DNA of 64,000 bases from Psychrobacter sp. BI730 (GTDB lineage: Bacteria > Pseudomonadota > Gammaproteobacteria > Pseudomonadales > Moraxellaceae): NCBI RefSeq assembly GCF_013414195.1, contig NZ_JAATTV010000009.1:62001-126000 (forward strand). Reading direction: 5' to 3'. The notes below the pieces were generated by a model that had not been told where the DNA came from, did no database searches, and worked only from the letters and a program-made list of their open reading frames with translations. Numbering within the stretch: the stretch's first letter is position 1; each line of letters starts with the position of its first letter. Position numbers and translations under genes: made by a program. Of the stretch, positions 50,207 through 60,635 are shown piece after piece.

Positions 50207-52306
50207 CTATGCGCTTTCGCTATCGATGCGCAGTAGCTCATCACCATCAGCGACCAAGTCACCTGCTGCAAATAATAGCTCTGCTACCACACCATCTGTC
50301 GGTGCGGTAATCGTGTGTTCAATTTTCATAGCTTCGATGACGGCAAGTGGTTCGCCTTTTTTCACAGTATCGCCAACAGCTACTTTGAATGCAACCACTT
50401 GTCCTGGCATTGGTGATTTCAAACTGCCAACTGCTGCTGTGTCTTCGCCCACATGTGCCATGATATCAATAAGCGTAATTTCATCACGTCCGCTATCTGT
50501 GAATACGTAGACTGTCTCGTTATTTACCCAGCTTTGGGCACTGATACGTGCACCATCTAACCATAAAGTATGATTGTGCGTGTCACTGCTATCATAGCTG
50601 ATCTGACCTTCATAAACCGTTTCGGTCTGAGCAGCCACATTGATATTGCTATCATCCTGCGTATTCGCGATTTTTTTACCAATGACGAGCGTAAAACTAC
50701 TGAGATTATCGCCGCCTTTTTTGCTATCAGTACAACTCGCATTATGCCAATTACTGATACGAGCGCTATAAGCCTGCTCATCATAAGCCAAGCTAAATGA
50801 ACGAGCATAATCGCTGTAAGCACGGAAACCCGTTGGCTTGCTAAATGGATCTGAGCTCTCCGTGGTCGCTTCGCTCGCAAGCTTCTGAGCAATAGCAGTC
50901 ACCACAAGCGTCGATAATCCAAGCGGATGCTGATCAAAAAGCTTATCCTGCTCACGTTCTATCAATGCCGTATCAAGATTGGCGTTGCTAAATGAATCGG
51001 TATTTAAAATATAACGCAAAAATGCCACGTTATTTGGCAGACCAACGATACGAGTCTGTGCCAATGCATGGTCTAGTCTCGCCAACGCTTGCTCGCGCGT
51101 AGGAGCATGCACGATAAGCTTGGCAATCATAGAGTCGTAAAAAGGACTGATCACATCACCCTCACGTACGCCATCGTCGATACGCACATCGGTAATGTTA
51201 AAGGTACTATGCTCAGGCTTTTGATAAGTGAATAAAGTTCCTGTCGCTGGCAAGAAATTATTGTCAGGGTTTTCGGCACAGATACGCGCCTCAATAGCAT
51301 GACCATTGATAACCAGATCGTCTTGCGTTTTTGGCAATGGCTGACCCGCAGCAACCAACAGCTGCCACTCGACCAAATCGACACCCGTAATGGCCTCACT
51401 AACTGGATGCTCAACTTGCAAGCGCGTGTTCATTTCCATGAAATAAAAATTCATAGAGTCTTCACGCTGCTCAACGATGAATTCAACCGTACCTGCACCC
51501 ACGTAATCAACCGCACGTGCTGCTTCGATTGCCGCTGTGCCCATCGCTTCACGCATGGCAGTATCAACACCGGGCGCTGGCGCTTCTTCTAGTACTTTTT
51601 GATGGCGACGCTGTACTGAGCAATCACGCTCAAACAGGTGCACATAATTACCATGCGTATCACCGAATACTTGGATTTCGATATGACGTGGTTTTAGCGC
51701 GTATTTTTCAACCAATACCTGATCATTGCCAAAACTGGTAATCGCTTCTCGGCGACAGGAGTCTAGCAGGTCAATAAAATCGCTGCTTTTTTCAACGATA
51801 CGCATACCTTTACCACCGCCACCTGCACTCGCTTTAATCAAGACAGGATAGCCAATACTATCGGCCTGCTGCTGCAAAAACTGTGCATTTTGGTTGTCAC
51901 CATGATAACCGGGGATCAGCGGCACGCCAGCCGACTCCATCAAGCGCTTAGACTCAGACTTACCGCCCATAGCGCGAATAGCATCTGCCGATGGGCCAAT
52001 AAATACCAAGCCAGCATCTTGGCAAGCCTGTGCAAAATCAGCATTTTCACTTAAAAACCCATATCCTGGATGAATCGCTTGGGCGCCCGTCTCAAGCGCT
52101 ATCGCAATAATAGCATCGCCTTTTAGATAACTGTCTTTCGGTGCCGAACCGCCTAAATAGATAGCTTCATCACAGACAGCCACATGTTTGGCCTCACGAT
52201 CCGCATCGGAGTAAACAGCAACGGTACTGACGCCAAGACGCTTAGCAGTCGCGGCCACTCGGCAAGCAATTTCACCACGGTTGGCGATTAGAATTTTAGA
52301 AAACAT
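50207..52306 (-). CDS. mccA: Methylcrotonyl-CoA carboxylase, biotin-containing alpha subunit
   Basis: Biotin-dependent carboxylation of 3-methylcrotonyl-CoA (leucine pathway). The biotin carboxylase part has ATP-grasp features (IKASAGGGGKGMRIV, VQRRHQKVLEEAPAP, EMNTRLQVEHPVSEAITG). The C-terminal biotin carrier domain has SPMPGQVVAF and VIEAMKIEHTI, with the biotinylated lysine at about K661. 699 aa, within the range for MCC alpha (650-720). It is expected to be a substrate of the BirA encoded in this window. Confidence 0.95.
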   Translation of the reverse strand: MFSKILIANRGEIACRVAATAKRLGVSTVAVYSDADREAKHVAVCDEAIYLGGSAPKDSYLKGDAIIAIALETGAQAIHPGYGFLSENADFAQACQDAGLVFIGPSADAIRAMGGKSESKRLMESAGVPLIPGYHGDNQNAQFLQQQADSIGYPVLIKASAGGGGKGMRIVEKSSDFIDLLDSCRREAITSFGNDQVLVEKYALKPRHIEIQVFGDTHGNYVHLFERDCSVQRRHQKVLEEAPAPGVDTAMREAMGTAAIEAARAVDYVGAGTVEFIVEQREDSMNFYFMEMNTRLQVEHPVSEAITGVDLVEWQLLVAAGQPLPKTQDDLVINGHAIEARICAENPDNNFLPATGTLFTYQKPEHSTFNITDVRIDDGVREGDVISPFYDSMIAKLIVHAPTREQALARLDHALAQTRIVGLPNNVAFLRYILNTDSFSNANLDTALIEREQDKLFDQHPLGLSTLVVTAIAQKLASEATTESSDPFSKPTGFRAYSDYARSFSLAYDEQAYSARISNWHNASCTDSKKGGDNLSSFTLVIGKKIANTQDDSNINVAAQTETVYEGQISYDSSDTHNHTLWLDGARISAQSWVNNETVYVFTDSGRDEITLIDIMAHVGEDTAAVGSLKSPMPGQVVAFKVAVGDTVKKGEPLAVIEAMKIEHTITAPTDGVVAELLFAAGDLVADGDELLRIDSESA

Positions 52307-52383
52307 AACTATCCCTGTGTCTTGTCGTTATTATTTGACGTCTTGTCTATTTACCCATTTGCCTATCATTGTTCTGCTACTAG

Positions 52384-53193
52384 TTAGTCTGCCATTAGCC
52401 AATCAGGTTTACGCTTTTGCAAAAAGGCTTGCACGCCCTCTTTGCCTTGCTTTGATGAGCGGATATCAGCGATACCTTTGACCGTGTCAGCAATCAGCTC
52501 ATCTGTAATAGGCGCACCCGCGACATCGTGTAATAGCTGTTTGCAGGTTTTTACCGCATCAGGGCTATTTTTGACGACCTTATTACAGAATGCAGCCACT
52601 TCATCGGCCAGCCCTTCTTCGCTAACACGCTCATGGATAAAACCAAGCTGACGTGCCTTTTTGGCATCAAATACTTCAGCACTTAAGAAATAACGCTGCG
52701 ATGCTCTAGCACCTAGCGCTCGGATAACATAAGGACTGATAGTGGCAGGGGCCAAGCCCAAACGCACTTCACTGAGGCAGAAATTAGCAATTTTGACCGC
52801 AATGGCTACGTCGCAAGCAGCGACTAGACCCATGCCACCTGCGTATACATCGCCTTGAATAGCCGCGACTGTTGGCTTAGGGCATTCATAAATAGTCTTA
52901 AGCATTTGCGCCAATTTATCAGCATCCGCTAGATTCTCTTCATAGCTATAATCTGCCATGGCACGCATCCAATTGAGGTCAGCGCCTGCACAAAAAGCCT
53001 TGCCAGCAGCGGCTAGCACAATGACACGTACCTCATCATCAGCACCAAGCGTATTGAACGCATCGGTTAGCTCAGCAATCATTTCATCATTAAAAGCATT
53101 ACGTATCTCAGGACGATTTAAGGTCACTGTCGCCACGTGCTGCTCGACGTTAACCAATAGGCTTTTATAATTTTTATTACTGTCTTTTTGCAT
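52384..53193 (-). CDS. liuC: Methylglutaconyl-CoA hydratase, enoyl-CoA hydratase family
   Basis: Crotonase-family protein that hydrates 3-methylglutaconyl-CoA to HMG-CoA, next to the carboxylase genes. The oxyanion-hole part AAGKAFCAGADLNWMRAMA and the second CoA-binding GDVYAGGMGLVAACDVAIA are clear, with LGLAPATISPYVI in the middle. The frame extends upstream to a TTG at 53226; the ATG at 53191-53193 was chosen (269 aa). The name rests on the crotonase motifs plus its place in the leucine cluster. Confidence 0.9.
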   Translation of the reverse strand: MQKDSNKNYKSLLVNVEQHVATVTLNRPEIRNAFNDEMIAELTDAFNTLGADDEVRVIVLAAAGKAFCAGADLNWMRAMADYSYEENLADADKLAQMLKTIYECPKPTVAAIQGDVYAGGMGLVAACDVAIAVKIANFCLSEVRLGLAPATISPYVIRALGARASQRYFLSAEVFDAKKARQLGFIHERVSEEGLADEVAAFCNKVVKNSPDAVKTCKQLLHDVAGAPITDELIADTVKGIADIRSSKQGKEGVQAFLQKRKPDWLMAD

Positions 53194-53235
53194 AACTTTC
53201 TCTATATTTTTTATGTAAATACTCAAACAAACTCT

Positions 53236-53349
53236 TGGTCAATCCATAATAATGTTAATACAAAGAAACCAAGTGCAAAGACTAAGCGTAGATGTACAAA
53301 TCGTACTTTAAATGAGGTTAACGCAGTAGTCGCTTATTATGGGGAGACT
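53236..53349. repeat. Palindromic element copy D (divergent)
   Basis: In the gap between the hydratase and MCC beta genes. Its outer ends differ from the other copies but pair with each other: left GGTCAATCCATAATAATG against right (reverse complement) AGTCTCCCCATAATAAGCG. Remnants of the centre: AAACCAAGTGCAAAG and AATGAGGTTAACGCAG. A short extra segment occurs in the left half. Confidence 0.75.
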
Positions 53350-53358
53350 TTAGAACGC

Positions 53359-54969
53359 TTACATTCTAAAGACACCAAATTTCGTCTCTTCAATCGGCGC
53401 GTTATAAGCCGCACTTAATCCTAACGCCAATACATTGCGCGTATCAGCAGGGTCAATCACGCCATCGTCCCACATGCGCGCGGTAGCATAATACGGATGA
53501 CCTTGCTCTTCATACATTTCACGAATCGGCGCTTTAAATGCGGCTTCGTCTTCGTCGCTCCACGCTTCACCTTTGCGATCAAAGTTATCACGTTTGACCG
53601 TTGCCAGTACTGACGCTGCTTGCTCACCGCCCATGACAGAGATACGCGCATTTGGCCACATCCATAAGAAACGCGGGCTGTAAGCGCGGCCACACATACC
53701 GTAATTACCAGCGCCGAACGAACCACCGACGATAACCGTGAACTTTGGCACTTTTGCATTAGCCACTGCCATTACCATTTTGGCGCCATGACGAGCGATA
53801 CCTTCATTCTCGTATTTGCGGCCAACCATAAAGCCTGTGATGTTTTGCAGGAATACTAATGGGATTTTGCGCTTACAGCATAGCTCGATGAAGTGCGTAC
53901 CTTTTTGCGCTGACTCACTGAACAAGATACCGTTATTGGCAATAATACCAACAGGCATCCCTTCGATATGAGCAAATCCACAGACCAGCGTCGTACCAAA
54001 GCGTGCTTTAAACTCATCAAAGGCACTGTCATCAACGATACGCGCGATGATTTCTCTGATATCAAATGGCTTGCGCTTGTCCGTTGGAATCACACCGTAT
54101 AGCTCTTTGGCGTCATAACGCGGCGGACGCGATGTGATTTGATTAGGAATGTTTTTTGCAGGGCGATTTAGATGGCTGACGATATTACGGGCAATTGATA
54201 GTGCATGCGTATCGTTTTGCGCTAGATGATCGACCACGCCCGACAGTCGGGTATGTACATCACCACCGCCCAAGTCTTCTGCCGTGACCTCTTCACCCGT
54301 CGCTGCTTTGACTAGTGGTGGACCACCCAAAAATATCGTACCTTGCTCTTTGACGATAATAGACTCATCACTCATGGCAGGAACATAAGCACCACCAGCC
54401 GTACAGCTACCCATAACCACAGCTATCTGCGGAATACCTGCTGCACTCAGATTTGCTTGATTAAAAAAGATACGGCCGAAATGTTCTTTATCCGGGAACA
54501 CATCATCTTGGTTCGGTAGGTTTGCACCACCTGAATCAACCAGATAAACGCACGGTAGATGATTTTCTTGAGCAATTTCTTGGGCTCGTAGGTGTTTTTT
54601 GACCGTCATTGGGTAGTATGTGCCGCCTTTTACCGTGGCATCATTACAGACAATCATACACTCGATACCATTGATACGGCCGATACCTGCAATCACGCCA
54701 GCAGCCGGAATCTCTTCGCCATACATATTATGTGCAGCCATCGGTGCCACTTCTAGGAACGGCGTGCCTACATCCAATAAACGCTCGACGCGCTCACGTG
54801 GTAACAGCTTACCACGCGCTAGATGCTTGGCTCGTGCGCGCTCTGAGCCACCTTGGGCAACTTTACGCAAGTGTACATACAGGTCATCGACTATCTCTTG
54901 CATAGCGGCACTGTTTTGCTGAAAATCGCTTGAGTTTGGACTCAGTTTACTGGTTATGATAGCGCTCAT
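53359..54969 (-). CDS. mccB: Methylcrotonyl-CoA carboxylase, carboxyltransferase beta subunit
   Basis: Transfers CO2 from carboxybiotin to 3-methylcrotonyl-CoA. Carboxyltransferase signatures are visible: [22 protein letters not shown] (start), [41 protein letters not shown] and [32 protein letters not shown]. The ORF starts at 54993, but AAAGGG lies before the ATG at 54967-54969, the better start (536 aa). Flanked on both sides by palindromic elements in the intergenic gaps. Confidence 0.95.
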   Translation of the reverse strand: MSAIITSKLSPNSSDFQQNSAAMQEIVDDLYVHLRKVAQGGSERARAKHLARGKLLPRERVERLLDVGTPFLEVAPMAAHNMYGEEIPAAGVIAGIGRINGIECMIVCNDATVKGGTYYPMTVKKHLRAQEIAQENHLPCVYLVDSGGANLPNQDDVFPDKEHFGRIFFNQANLSAAGIPQIAVVMGSCTAGGAYVPAMSDESIIVKEQGTIFLGGPPLVKAATGEEVTAEDLGGGDVHTRLSGVVDHLAQNDTHALSIARNIVSHLNRPAKNIPNQITSRPPRYDAKELYGVIPTDKRKPFDIREIIARIVDDSAFDEFKARFGTTLVCGFAHIEGMPVGIIANNGILFSESAQKGTHFIELCCKRKIPLVFLQNITGFMVGRKYENEGIARHGAKMVMAVANAKVPKFTVIVGGSFGAGNYGMCGRAYSPRFLWMWPNARISVMGGEQAASVLATVKRDNFDRKGEAWSDEDEAAFKAPIREMYEEQGHPYYATARMWDDGVIDPADTRNVLALGLSAAYNAPIEETKFGVFRM

Positions 54970-55060
54970 GATATCCCTTTTTTTCTTATACATAGATACG
55001 TAGATGTGAGTAGCTTTTTATATAAATGATACTAACTACTATTTTTAAGCATTGCTCACA

Positions 55061-55168
55061 TATAGTCGATTCAATTTAAAAGTAGTACAAGGCAACCGAG
55101 TGCAGATGTATGTGTGATACTTCAAGCGAGGTTAACGCTGTAATACTTTTATAGTGAAATGAATATGG
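55061..55168. repeat. Palindromic element copy E
   Basis: In the 236-bp gap between MCC beta and the acyl-CoA synthetase. Left arm GATTCAATTTAAAAGTAGTAC pairs with the right arm, whose reverse complement is CATTTCACTATAAAAGTATTAC. The centre reads GGCAACCGAGTGCAGATGTA and AAGCGAGGTTAACGCTG, nearly identical to B and C. Confidence 0.9.
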
Positions 55169-55205
55169 TTAGTCTTTTGTTTTTTAGAGCAGATAAGTAA
55201 GCTTG

Positions 55206-56981
55206 CTACAAACCCAACTCTTCTTTCATTTGCTCAATGATTTTATATTTTTGAATTTTTCCAGTGATGGTCATTGGATATTCAGTCACAAAGCGATAGT
55301 AAGTCGGCACTTTATAGTGAGCGATATGCTCACTACAGAACTCGCGTACTTCCTGTTCAGTCAAGCAGCCAGGCTCTTTCGGAATAATCCACGCTGCCAG
55401 CACTTCACCATAACGCTCATCTGGTATACCCACGATTTGCACATCACGAATCTTAGGATGACGATAGAGATAATTTTCAATTTCTACTGGATAGATATTT
55501 TCGCCGCCGCGAATCACCATATCTTTACTACGGCCGACGATTTTTACGTAGCCGTCTTCGTCCATTGTGGCCAAGTCACCCGTATGCATCCAACCATCTT
55601 GAATCGCCTCACGCGTTTTAAAGCGGCTGCCCCAATAGCCTTTCATCACGGAATAGCCTCGTGTAAGCAACTCACCCGTCTCACCCAACGGGACAATTTC
55701 ACCTGTTTCTGTATCGACGACTTTGACCTCAAGCGCAGGCTGTACCAGTCCTACTGTCGAGACTTGTTTATCAAGTGGCGTGTGCTCATTGGTCTGGCAA
55801 GATACAGGACTGGTCTCTGTCATACCATAGGCAATAGTAACTTCGCTCATGTGCATCTTATCGATGACGCGGCGCATAACCTCAATCGGACAGCTAGACC
55901 CAGCCATGATACCCGTGCGCAAGGTCGATAAATCAAAGTTTTCAAACTCAGGATGGTCAAGCTCAGCGATAAACATCGTTGGCACGCCGTGCAGACCTGT
56001 ACACTTTTCTTCTTCGACTGCCTGCAATACGGTCAATGGCTCAAAGCCGTCGTTTGGATATACGATACAACCGCCATGCGTGAGAATCGCTAGATTACCA
56101 AGCACCATACCAAAGCAATGGTACAGAGGTACTGGAATACACAGTCTGTCCTCTTCAGTGAGGTTCATGGCTTCACCGATAAAGTAGCCATTATTTAAGA
56201 TATTACGATGGCTTAAGGTTGCACCTTTTGGTGTACCTGTCGTACCACTGGTGAACTGTACATTGATAGCATCGGTGTTTTTAAGCTGAGCTTGACGCTC
56301 AGCAACACGCGGATCGTTGGCATCGCCCTCGCTCATCCACGCAGAGAACTTTTGCATAAAACCGAAGGTCTCATCCGACTCTGGCTCATCAATCCAGATG
56401 ATGCGTTCAATCGTCGGAATCTCAACCAAATCAAGCTGAGTGTAATCTTTATGGTAAATTTCAGGACATAGCTCACGGATTAAACTTGCGTAATCACTGG
56501 TTTTGAAATGACGCATAAGCACGAGCGCTGAGCAGCCCAATTTATTTAAGGCATATTGCAACTCAAAAGTACGGTAGGCAGGATTGATATTAACGAGGAT
56601 GACGCCGACTTTTGCCGTGGCCAACTGCATGAGTAACCATTCAGCATTGTTGTGCGACCATATACCGATACGATCACCAATCTCTAATCCCATCTCAATC
56701 ATACTACTGGCTAGCTGATTCACTTGCTGCTGTAGCTCACGATATGTCCAACGGATATTTTGATGGCGGACGACCAGTGCTTCGCGCTCAGGATATTTGG
56801 AAACAATAGCATCAAAAAAGTCACCGATTGTCGCTTCAATCAGCGGTACATCAGGACCTTTATCATAGCTTTGAGTAAGTGGTGCATTGGCTGAGCGTGC
56901 GCCCATATTGATACTAGGAATATTGTTTAAAATAGTATCGAAGTCAACGCGAGTCGAATCGAAATCAGGAGTTTGAGTCAT
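55206..56981 (-). CDS. AMP-binding acyl-CoA synthetase of the leucine cluster
   Basis: ATP-dependent carboxylic acid:CoA ligase of the ANL superfamily. The P-loop motif [18 protein letters not shown], the [10 protein letters not shown] core and the C-terminal [16 protein letters not shown] hinge are clear; the final [10 protein letters not shown] has the catalytic Lys position. It is first in the leucine/isovalerate cluster, so it may activate isovalerate, 3-methylbutyrate or acetoacetate; the substrate is not proved. The frame begins at 57026, but ATG 56979-56981 with AAGGAC upstream is the better start (591 aa). Confidence 0.9.
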   Translation of the reverse strand: MTQTPDFDSTRVDFDTILNNIPSINMGARSANAPLTQSYDKGPDVPLIEATIGDFFDAIVSKYPEREALVVRHQNIRWTYRELQQQVNQLASSMIEMGLEIGDRIGIWSHNNAEWLLMQLATAKVGVILVNINPAYRTFELQYALNKLGCSALVLMRHFKTSDYASLIRELCPEIYHKDYTQLDLVEIPTIERIIWIDEPESDETFGFMQKFSAWMSEGDANDPRVAERQAQLKNTDAINVQFTSGTTGTPKGATLSHRNILNNGYFIGEAMNLTEEDRLCIPVPLYHCFGMVLGNLAILTHGGCIVYPNDGFEPLTVLQAVEEEKCTGLHGVPTMFIAELDHPEFENFDLSTLRTGIMAGSSCPIEVMRRVIDKMHMSEVTIAYGMTETSPVSCQTNEHTPLDKQVSTVGLVQPALEVKVVDTETGEIVPLGETGELLTRGYSVMKGYWGSRFKTREAIQDGWMHTGDLATMDEDGYVKIVGRSKDMVIRGGENIYPVEIENYLYRHPKIRDVQIVGIPDERYGEVLAAWIIPKEPGCLTEQEVREFCSEHIAHYKVPTYYRFVTEYPMTITGKIQKYKIIEQMKEELGL

Positions 56982-57351
56982 AACGAGTCCTTTCGTTTTA
57001 CTTTTTATAGTATTTATAAATAGCACTTATTAATAGCCTGCGTGCAAACCTTCTTCCTTGGGCAGGTCTTACATAGCATTCAGCTACTATAACGCCATCA
57101 ATGAAAGCCTGTCAATAATATCAATACATTATGTATCATTTAATTGGATAATCTGCCTTTCTACTTAGTAAAAAGTAACATAGAATCATGGCAAATATTT
57201 GACATAAAAAAGCCAGCCACATCATAAGGAATGGGCTGGCTTAATTATCAACACTGTCGTTTATCTAAATTGTCTGGAAAGCATCTAATAAAGGACATCA
57301 CTTATAGATGATGTGCTTTTATTAGTTTTTCTAAAGACGGTACTGCAATCG
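56982..57351. other. Intergenic region acyl-CoA synthetase-rubredoxin reductase
   Basis: 370 bp. It holds the promoter and leader of the leucine cluster (no clear hexamers) and the terminator of the rubredoxin reductase-like gene at 57206-57245. No further element recognised. Confidence 0.4.
57206..57245 (-). terminator. Terminator after the rubredoxin reductase-like gene
   Basis: Stem AAGCCAGCC/GGCTGGCTT with a 15-nt loop and a T run on the minus-strand side, about 110 bp after the stop of the gene at 57352. Confidence 0.85.
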
Positions 57352-58608
57352 TTATACTTTAGAAACTGCAGGCGCTTTAATCGTTACTGTTGCGCTAACA
57401 GCTTCATTATCATCGAGCAAATCCATGATTAGCTCATCATCATTCTCAGTCTTCACTTGCCAATTGCCCACTGCTTGCGGTACACCCGTCACCATCACAG
57501 AGATGGCTTTGTTCTTAAGGCGAATCATTGGCGGCTTATGATCATAGCCACTATGCTCATGACCTAAGATATCATCAGCGATAGTCGCGGCCTGCGCGCG
57601 TAATGGCGCAACATAACGACAAGCGACCCCATTGATAGACATACAGTCACCGATAGCATAGATATTCGCTGCATTGGTACGCAACGTCGCTGCATCCACC
57701 ACGATACCCGTACGGCGATCGAATTCCACACCAGCCGCAGCAGGTAATTGCTCATCGACTGTCAGACCTGTGCTGGCAATCACATGATCTACAATCAGTG
57801 GTTCAAGCGTCTGAAGATCAGCATTGTCTGAATCCGGTGATAACGGTGCATAGTCTACTTGTAGTTTCTCGGCATCTTCGCTGTCATCGTTATTGTCATC
57901 GTCATTGACGCGAGTAACAGCTGATACTTGATAACCACCTAAGAATTGAATACCTTGCGACTCGATCGCTTTGGCGATACGTGCGGTTGCTTTTGCTGGT
58001 AGCATCTGCGAAAGCGGTGCATCGTTTAAATCAATCAGTGTTACTTTATGACCAGCCTTGAGTAGGTCTTCTGCGATTTCTGTACCCACCATACCAGCAC
58101 CAACGATCGCAACGTGCTGACTACCTGTTGCTAGCTTCTCTTGTAACTGACCAAAGCGCTCGATATGATTGACGTGCCAGACCAAATCTTGCGGCAGGCT
58201 TTTAGGGAAAATAGGATGCGCACCCATCGCTAGTACCATTTTCTCATAGCCGATAGTCGTCAGTGTGTCATCTGACTGCGCAGTAGATCGCACCTGTACG
58301 GTTTGGCTCACTGGATCAATATCTGTTACTTGCGTATTGGCTAGCAGCATCACTTCTGCTGTCTTCGCCGCTTCGCTACCAAATGCCCGTACCAAGTCTG
58401 ATGCTCGTTTGTTTTGGCTGATTGCCATCGTCAACATCGGCTTATGATAACGGTCGCCACTATCAGCCGTGATTAATGTGATTGGAATCTCTGTGTCTTT
58501 GGCACGAATGGCATCAATGACATGCCAGCCTGCCAGTCCTGCACCAATAATAACCACACCTTTTTTTGCTGCTGTGCTCGATGCTACAGATAGGTTTTCT
58601 ACGCTCAT
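57352..58608 (-). CDS. FAD/NAD(P)-dependent oxidoreductase, rubredoxin reductase type
   Basis: 418-aa flavoprotein of the pyridine nucleotide-disulfide oxidoreductase group, similar in layout to rubredoxin-NAD(+) reductase (AlkT/RubB). The first Rossmann motif is VIIGAGLAGWHVIDAI, and the NADH-binding motif is VAIVGAGMVGTEIAEDLLKAG. AIGDCMSING marks the third FAD contact. No redox-active Cys pair is evident. The reductase could pass electrons to a rubredoxin or a similar carrier, but no rubredoxin gene is in the window. Confidence 0.85.
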   Translation of the reverse strand: MSVENLSVASSTAAKKGVVIIGAGLAGWHVIDAIRAKDTEIPITLITADSGDRYHKPMLTMAISQNKRASDLVRAFGSEAAKTAEVMLLANTQVTDIDPVSQTVQVRSTAQSDDTLTTIGYEKMVLAMGAHPIFPKSLPQDLVWHVNHIERFGQLQEKLATGSQHVAIVGAGMVGTEIAEDLLKAGHKVTLIDLNDAPLSQMLPAKATARIAKAIESQGIQFLGGYQVSAVTRVNDDDNNDDSEDAEKLQVDYAPLSPDSDNADLQTLEPLIVDHVIASTGLTVDEQLPAAAGVEFDRRTGIVVDAATLRTNAANIYAIGDCMSINGVACRYVAPLRAQAATIADDILGHEHSGYDHKPPMIRLKNKAISVMVTGVPQAVGNWQVKTENDDELIMDLLDDNEAVSATVTIKAPAVSKV

Positions 58609-58707
58609 ACAAACTCCAATATGGTTTATGAATTATTTTAATTATCAAAAATATTGACCGCTATTGTATCAGTAAACAGCCATTCACTCACCTATCTAGC
58701 AATTCAC

Positions 58708-59322
58708 TTAGTCAATATCGAACTCCATGCGATGCGCTGTTGCACGCATGGTTTCACTATCTATTAATTTTTCTATACAGTATAGACTTGCATGGATTCC
58801 TGCACTTATCCCCGCTGATGTGATGATATTACCAGTATCATCATTAGCATCTACAAAACGCGTATGCGAGATCACATCGATATCAGGATAGGATGCTAAA
58901 TTATCCAAATCCATCCAGTGCGTGGTTGCTGACTTACCAGTTAATAAACCTGCCTTAGCCAACAGCAACGCTCCTGTACACACTGAAAGCGTCAGCTCTG
59001 CCAAACTTGCTTGAGTGTTAATCCAATCAATTACCACCTTATTATATATTTCTGTTTTTTCGGCACCGTACCCACCGGGAACAATTAATACATCAATGTC
59101 TGGATGATTGGCAAAACTATAGTCAGGAATGACTTGTAGACCGTTTCTAGCAGATATCGTTGCTTGATGCTCAGCAATAGTGATAACCTTGAAGTGCTTA
59201 TCATCACTAGCAGAGGTAGCATTTTCAGCCAACGAAAACACCTCAAAAGGTCCTGCAAAATCCAATACTTCTACTTCATTGAATAGTAGTATGCCGACGG
59301 TTCGTTTTAGCGTCATATTCAA
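58708..59322 (-). CDS. DJ-1/PfpI family protein
   Basis: 204-aa protein with a class I glutamine amidotransferase-like fold. Nucleophile elbow SVCTGALLLAKAGLL (Cys at about 115), VLIVPGGYGAEK, and the following SATTHWMDLDNL (His) form the isonitrile hydratase/DJ-1 type active site. No DNA-binding domain follows, unlike AraC-type relatives. The function (detoxification, chaperone or hydratase) cannot be fixed. The gap to the next gene (rubredoxin reductase-like) is 99 bp. Confidence 0.88.
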   Translation of the reverse strand: MNMTLKRTVGILLFNEVEVLDFAGPFEVFSLAENATSASDDKHFKVITIAEHQATISARNGLQVIPDYSFANHPDIDVLIVPGGYGAEKTEIYNKVVIDWINTQASLAELTLSVCTGALLLAKAGLLTGKSATTHWMDLDNLASYPDIDVISHTRFVDANDDTGNIITSAGISAGIHASLYCIEKLIDSETMRATAHRMEFDID

Positions 59323-59719
59323 TCCTAATTAAGTTAATAACGTTAAATTAAATTAAACTCATCTATATTATGACTACTATCTTTTCAAACTTGTTTGGTT
59401 AATCAGATGAGCCATTTCATCTACCTTTGCCGTTTGCAACCTCTCTAATCATGCGACTATTCCCGCTCTATTTTCAGCGGCTTTATAGTCTCAAAGCTAT
59501 CTTATTCAAATTCCTTGTGTGTAAACATCACAAGCTCTAAATTGTTTTTCAAATAGCTATATAAAGAAAGCTCAATACAAAGCGCCCTATTAAAGATAGC
59601 GTTTAACTGTCTTTAATAAGGCGCTTTAGATAATTATTAGCAGTGGAAAGAAAAGTAAGCTTTAGAACATGTCTTTATCTTAGAAATACTGCTATAAACA
59701 ATCGTAAATTAAAGTGTAT
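59323..59719. other. Intergenic region between DJ-1/PfpI and glt operon
   Basis: 397 bp. It contains the promoter side of the DJ-1 gene (AT-rich) and the glt operon terminator hairpin at 59578-59630; nothing else seen. Confidence 0.4.
59578..59630 (-). terminator. Long hairpin terminator after the glt operon
   Basis: AAAGCGCC and TATTAAAGA on one side pair with TCTTTAATA and GGCGCTTT on the other, with one mismatch bulge and an inner loop of about 13 nt, giving a stem of about 17 bp. T tract is short. It lies about 90 bp beyond the stop of the last glt gene. Confidence 0.8.
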
Positions 59720-60523
59720 TTAATGATTTAAAATCTTCGATAAAAACATCTGCGCACGGTCACTTTTCGCGCCTTCAAAAAACTCATCCTTACTACAGTT
59801 TTCTACGATATGACCTTCATCCATAAAGATAATACGATTGGCCACCTGACTGGCAAAGCCCATTTCATGCGTCACACACATCATGGTCATACCATCACGA
59901 GTTAGCTCGACCATTACGTCTAGCACTTCTTGAATCATCTCAGGATCAAGCGCAGAGGTTGGCTCATCAAACAGCATTGCGACGGGATCCATGGCCAACG
60001 CTCGTGCAATTGCAACACGCTGCTGCTGACCACCAGAGAGCTCCGCTGGATATTTTGCCGCTTGTACTGTCAGACCAACACGGTCGAGATAAGCCATCGC
60101 TTTTTGTTTGGCCTCAGACTCTTTACGACCCAATACTTTGATTTGTGCCACGGTCAAATTATCAATAATAGTCAAATGTGGAAACAACTCAAAGTGCTGA
60201 AACACCATGCCAACACGACTGCGTAACTTAGGTAGATTAGTCTTTGGATCACCGACAGAGATACCATTGACCATGATGTCACCTTTTTGAAAAGGCTCAA
60301 GTCCATTCACCGTCTTAATCAAAGTTGATTTACCACTGCCCGATGGACCACAAACGACGACGACATCACCTTTATGTACATGCGCCGTACAGTCAGTCAG
60401 TACTTGAAAGTCTCCATACCATTTGCTGACATTAGATATCTCGATGACCATCTCATCACTAGCATGACCACTATTGGTAACCAGCCCGCCAAAGGCATTT
60501 AAGTACGTATCAGCATTGCTCAT
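59720..60523 (-). CDS. gltL: Glutamate/aspartate ABC transporter ATP-binding protein
   Basis: ATPase of the polar amino-acid ABC importer. Walker A GPSGSGKST, signature LSGGQQQRVAIARALAMDP, Walker B MLFDEPTSALDP and H-loop CVTHEMGFA are all visible. The frame starts with GTG 60526, but the ATG at 60521-60523 has AGGAG 6 nt upstream (267 aa). The N-terminal 27 residues precede the usual family start. Last gene of the operon. Confidence 0.93.
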   Translation of the reverse strand: MSNADTYLNAFGGLVTNSGHASDEMVIEISNVSKWYGDFQVLTDCTAHVHKGDVVVVCGPSGSGKSTLIKTVNGLEPFQKGDIMVNGISVGDPKTNLPKLRSRVGMVFQHFELFPHLTIIDNLTVAQIKVLGRKESEAKQKAMAYLDRVGLTVQAAKYPAELSGGQQQRVAIARALAMDPVAMLFDEPTSALDPEMIQEVLDVMVELTRDGMTMMCVTHEMGFASQVANRIIFMDEGHIVENCSKDEFFEGAKSDRAQMFLSKILNH

Positions 60524-60635
60524 CACTGGCTCCTAACCACATTATTTTCGATAATCATTATTTAAAAAGTTAAATCAAATACTCAAGCTCTTAACACTCA
60601 AAAGCGCAAGCGATAGCCGTATTAAAATAACTATA

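Noticed and set aside
55203-55931. 242-codon frame opposite the acyl-CoA synthetase
   Set aside because: Antisense to a well-supported gene with all expected motifs; a shadow.
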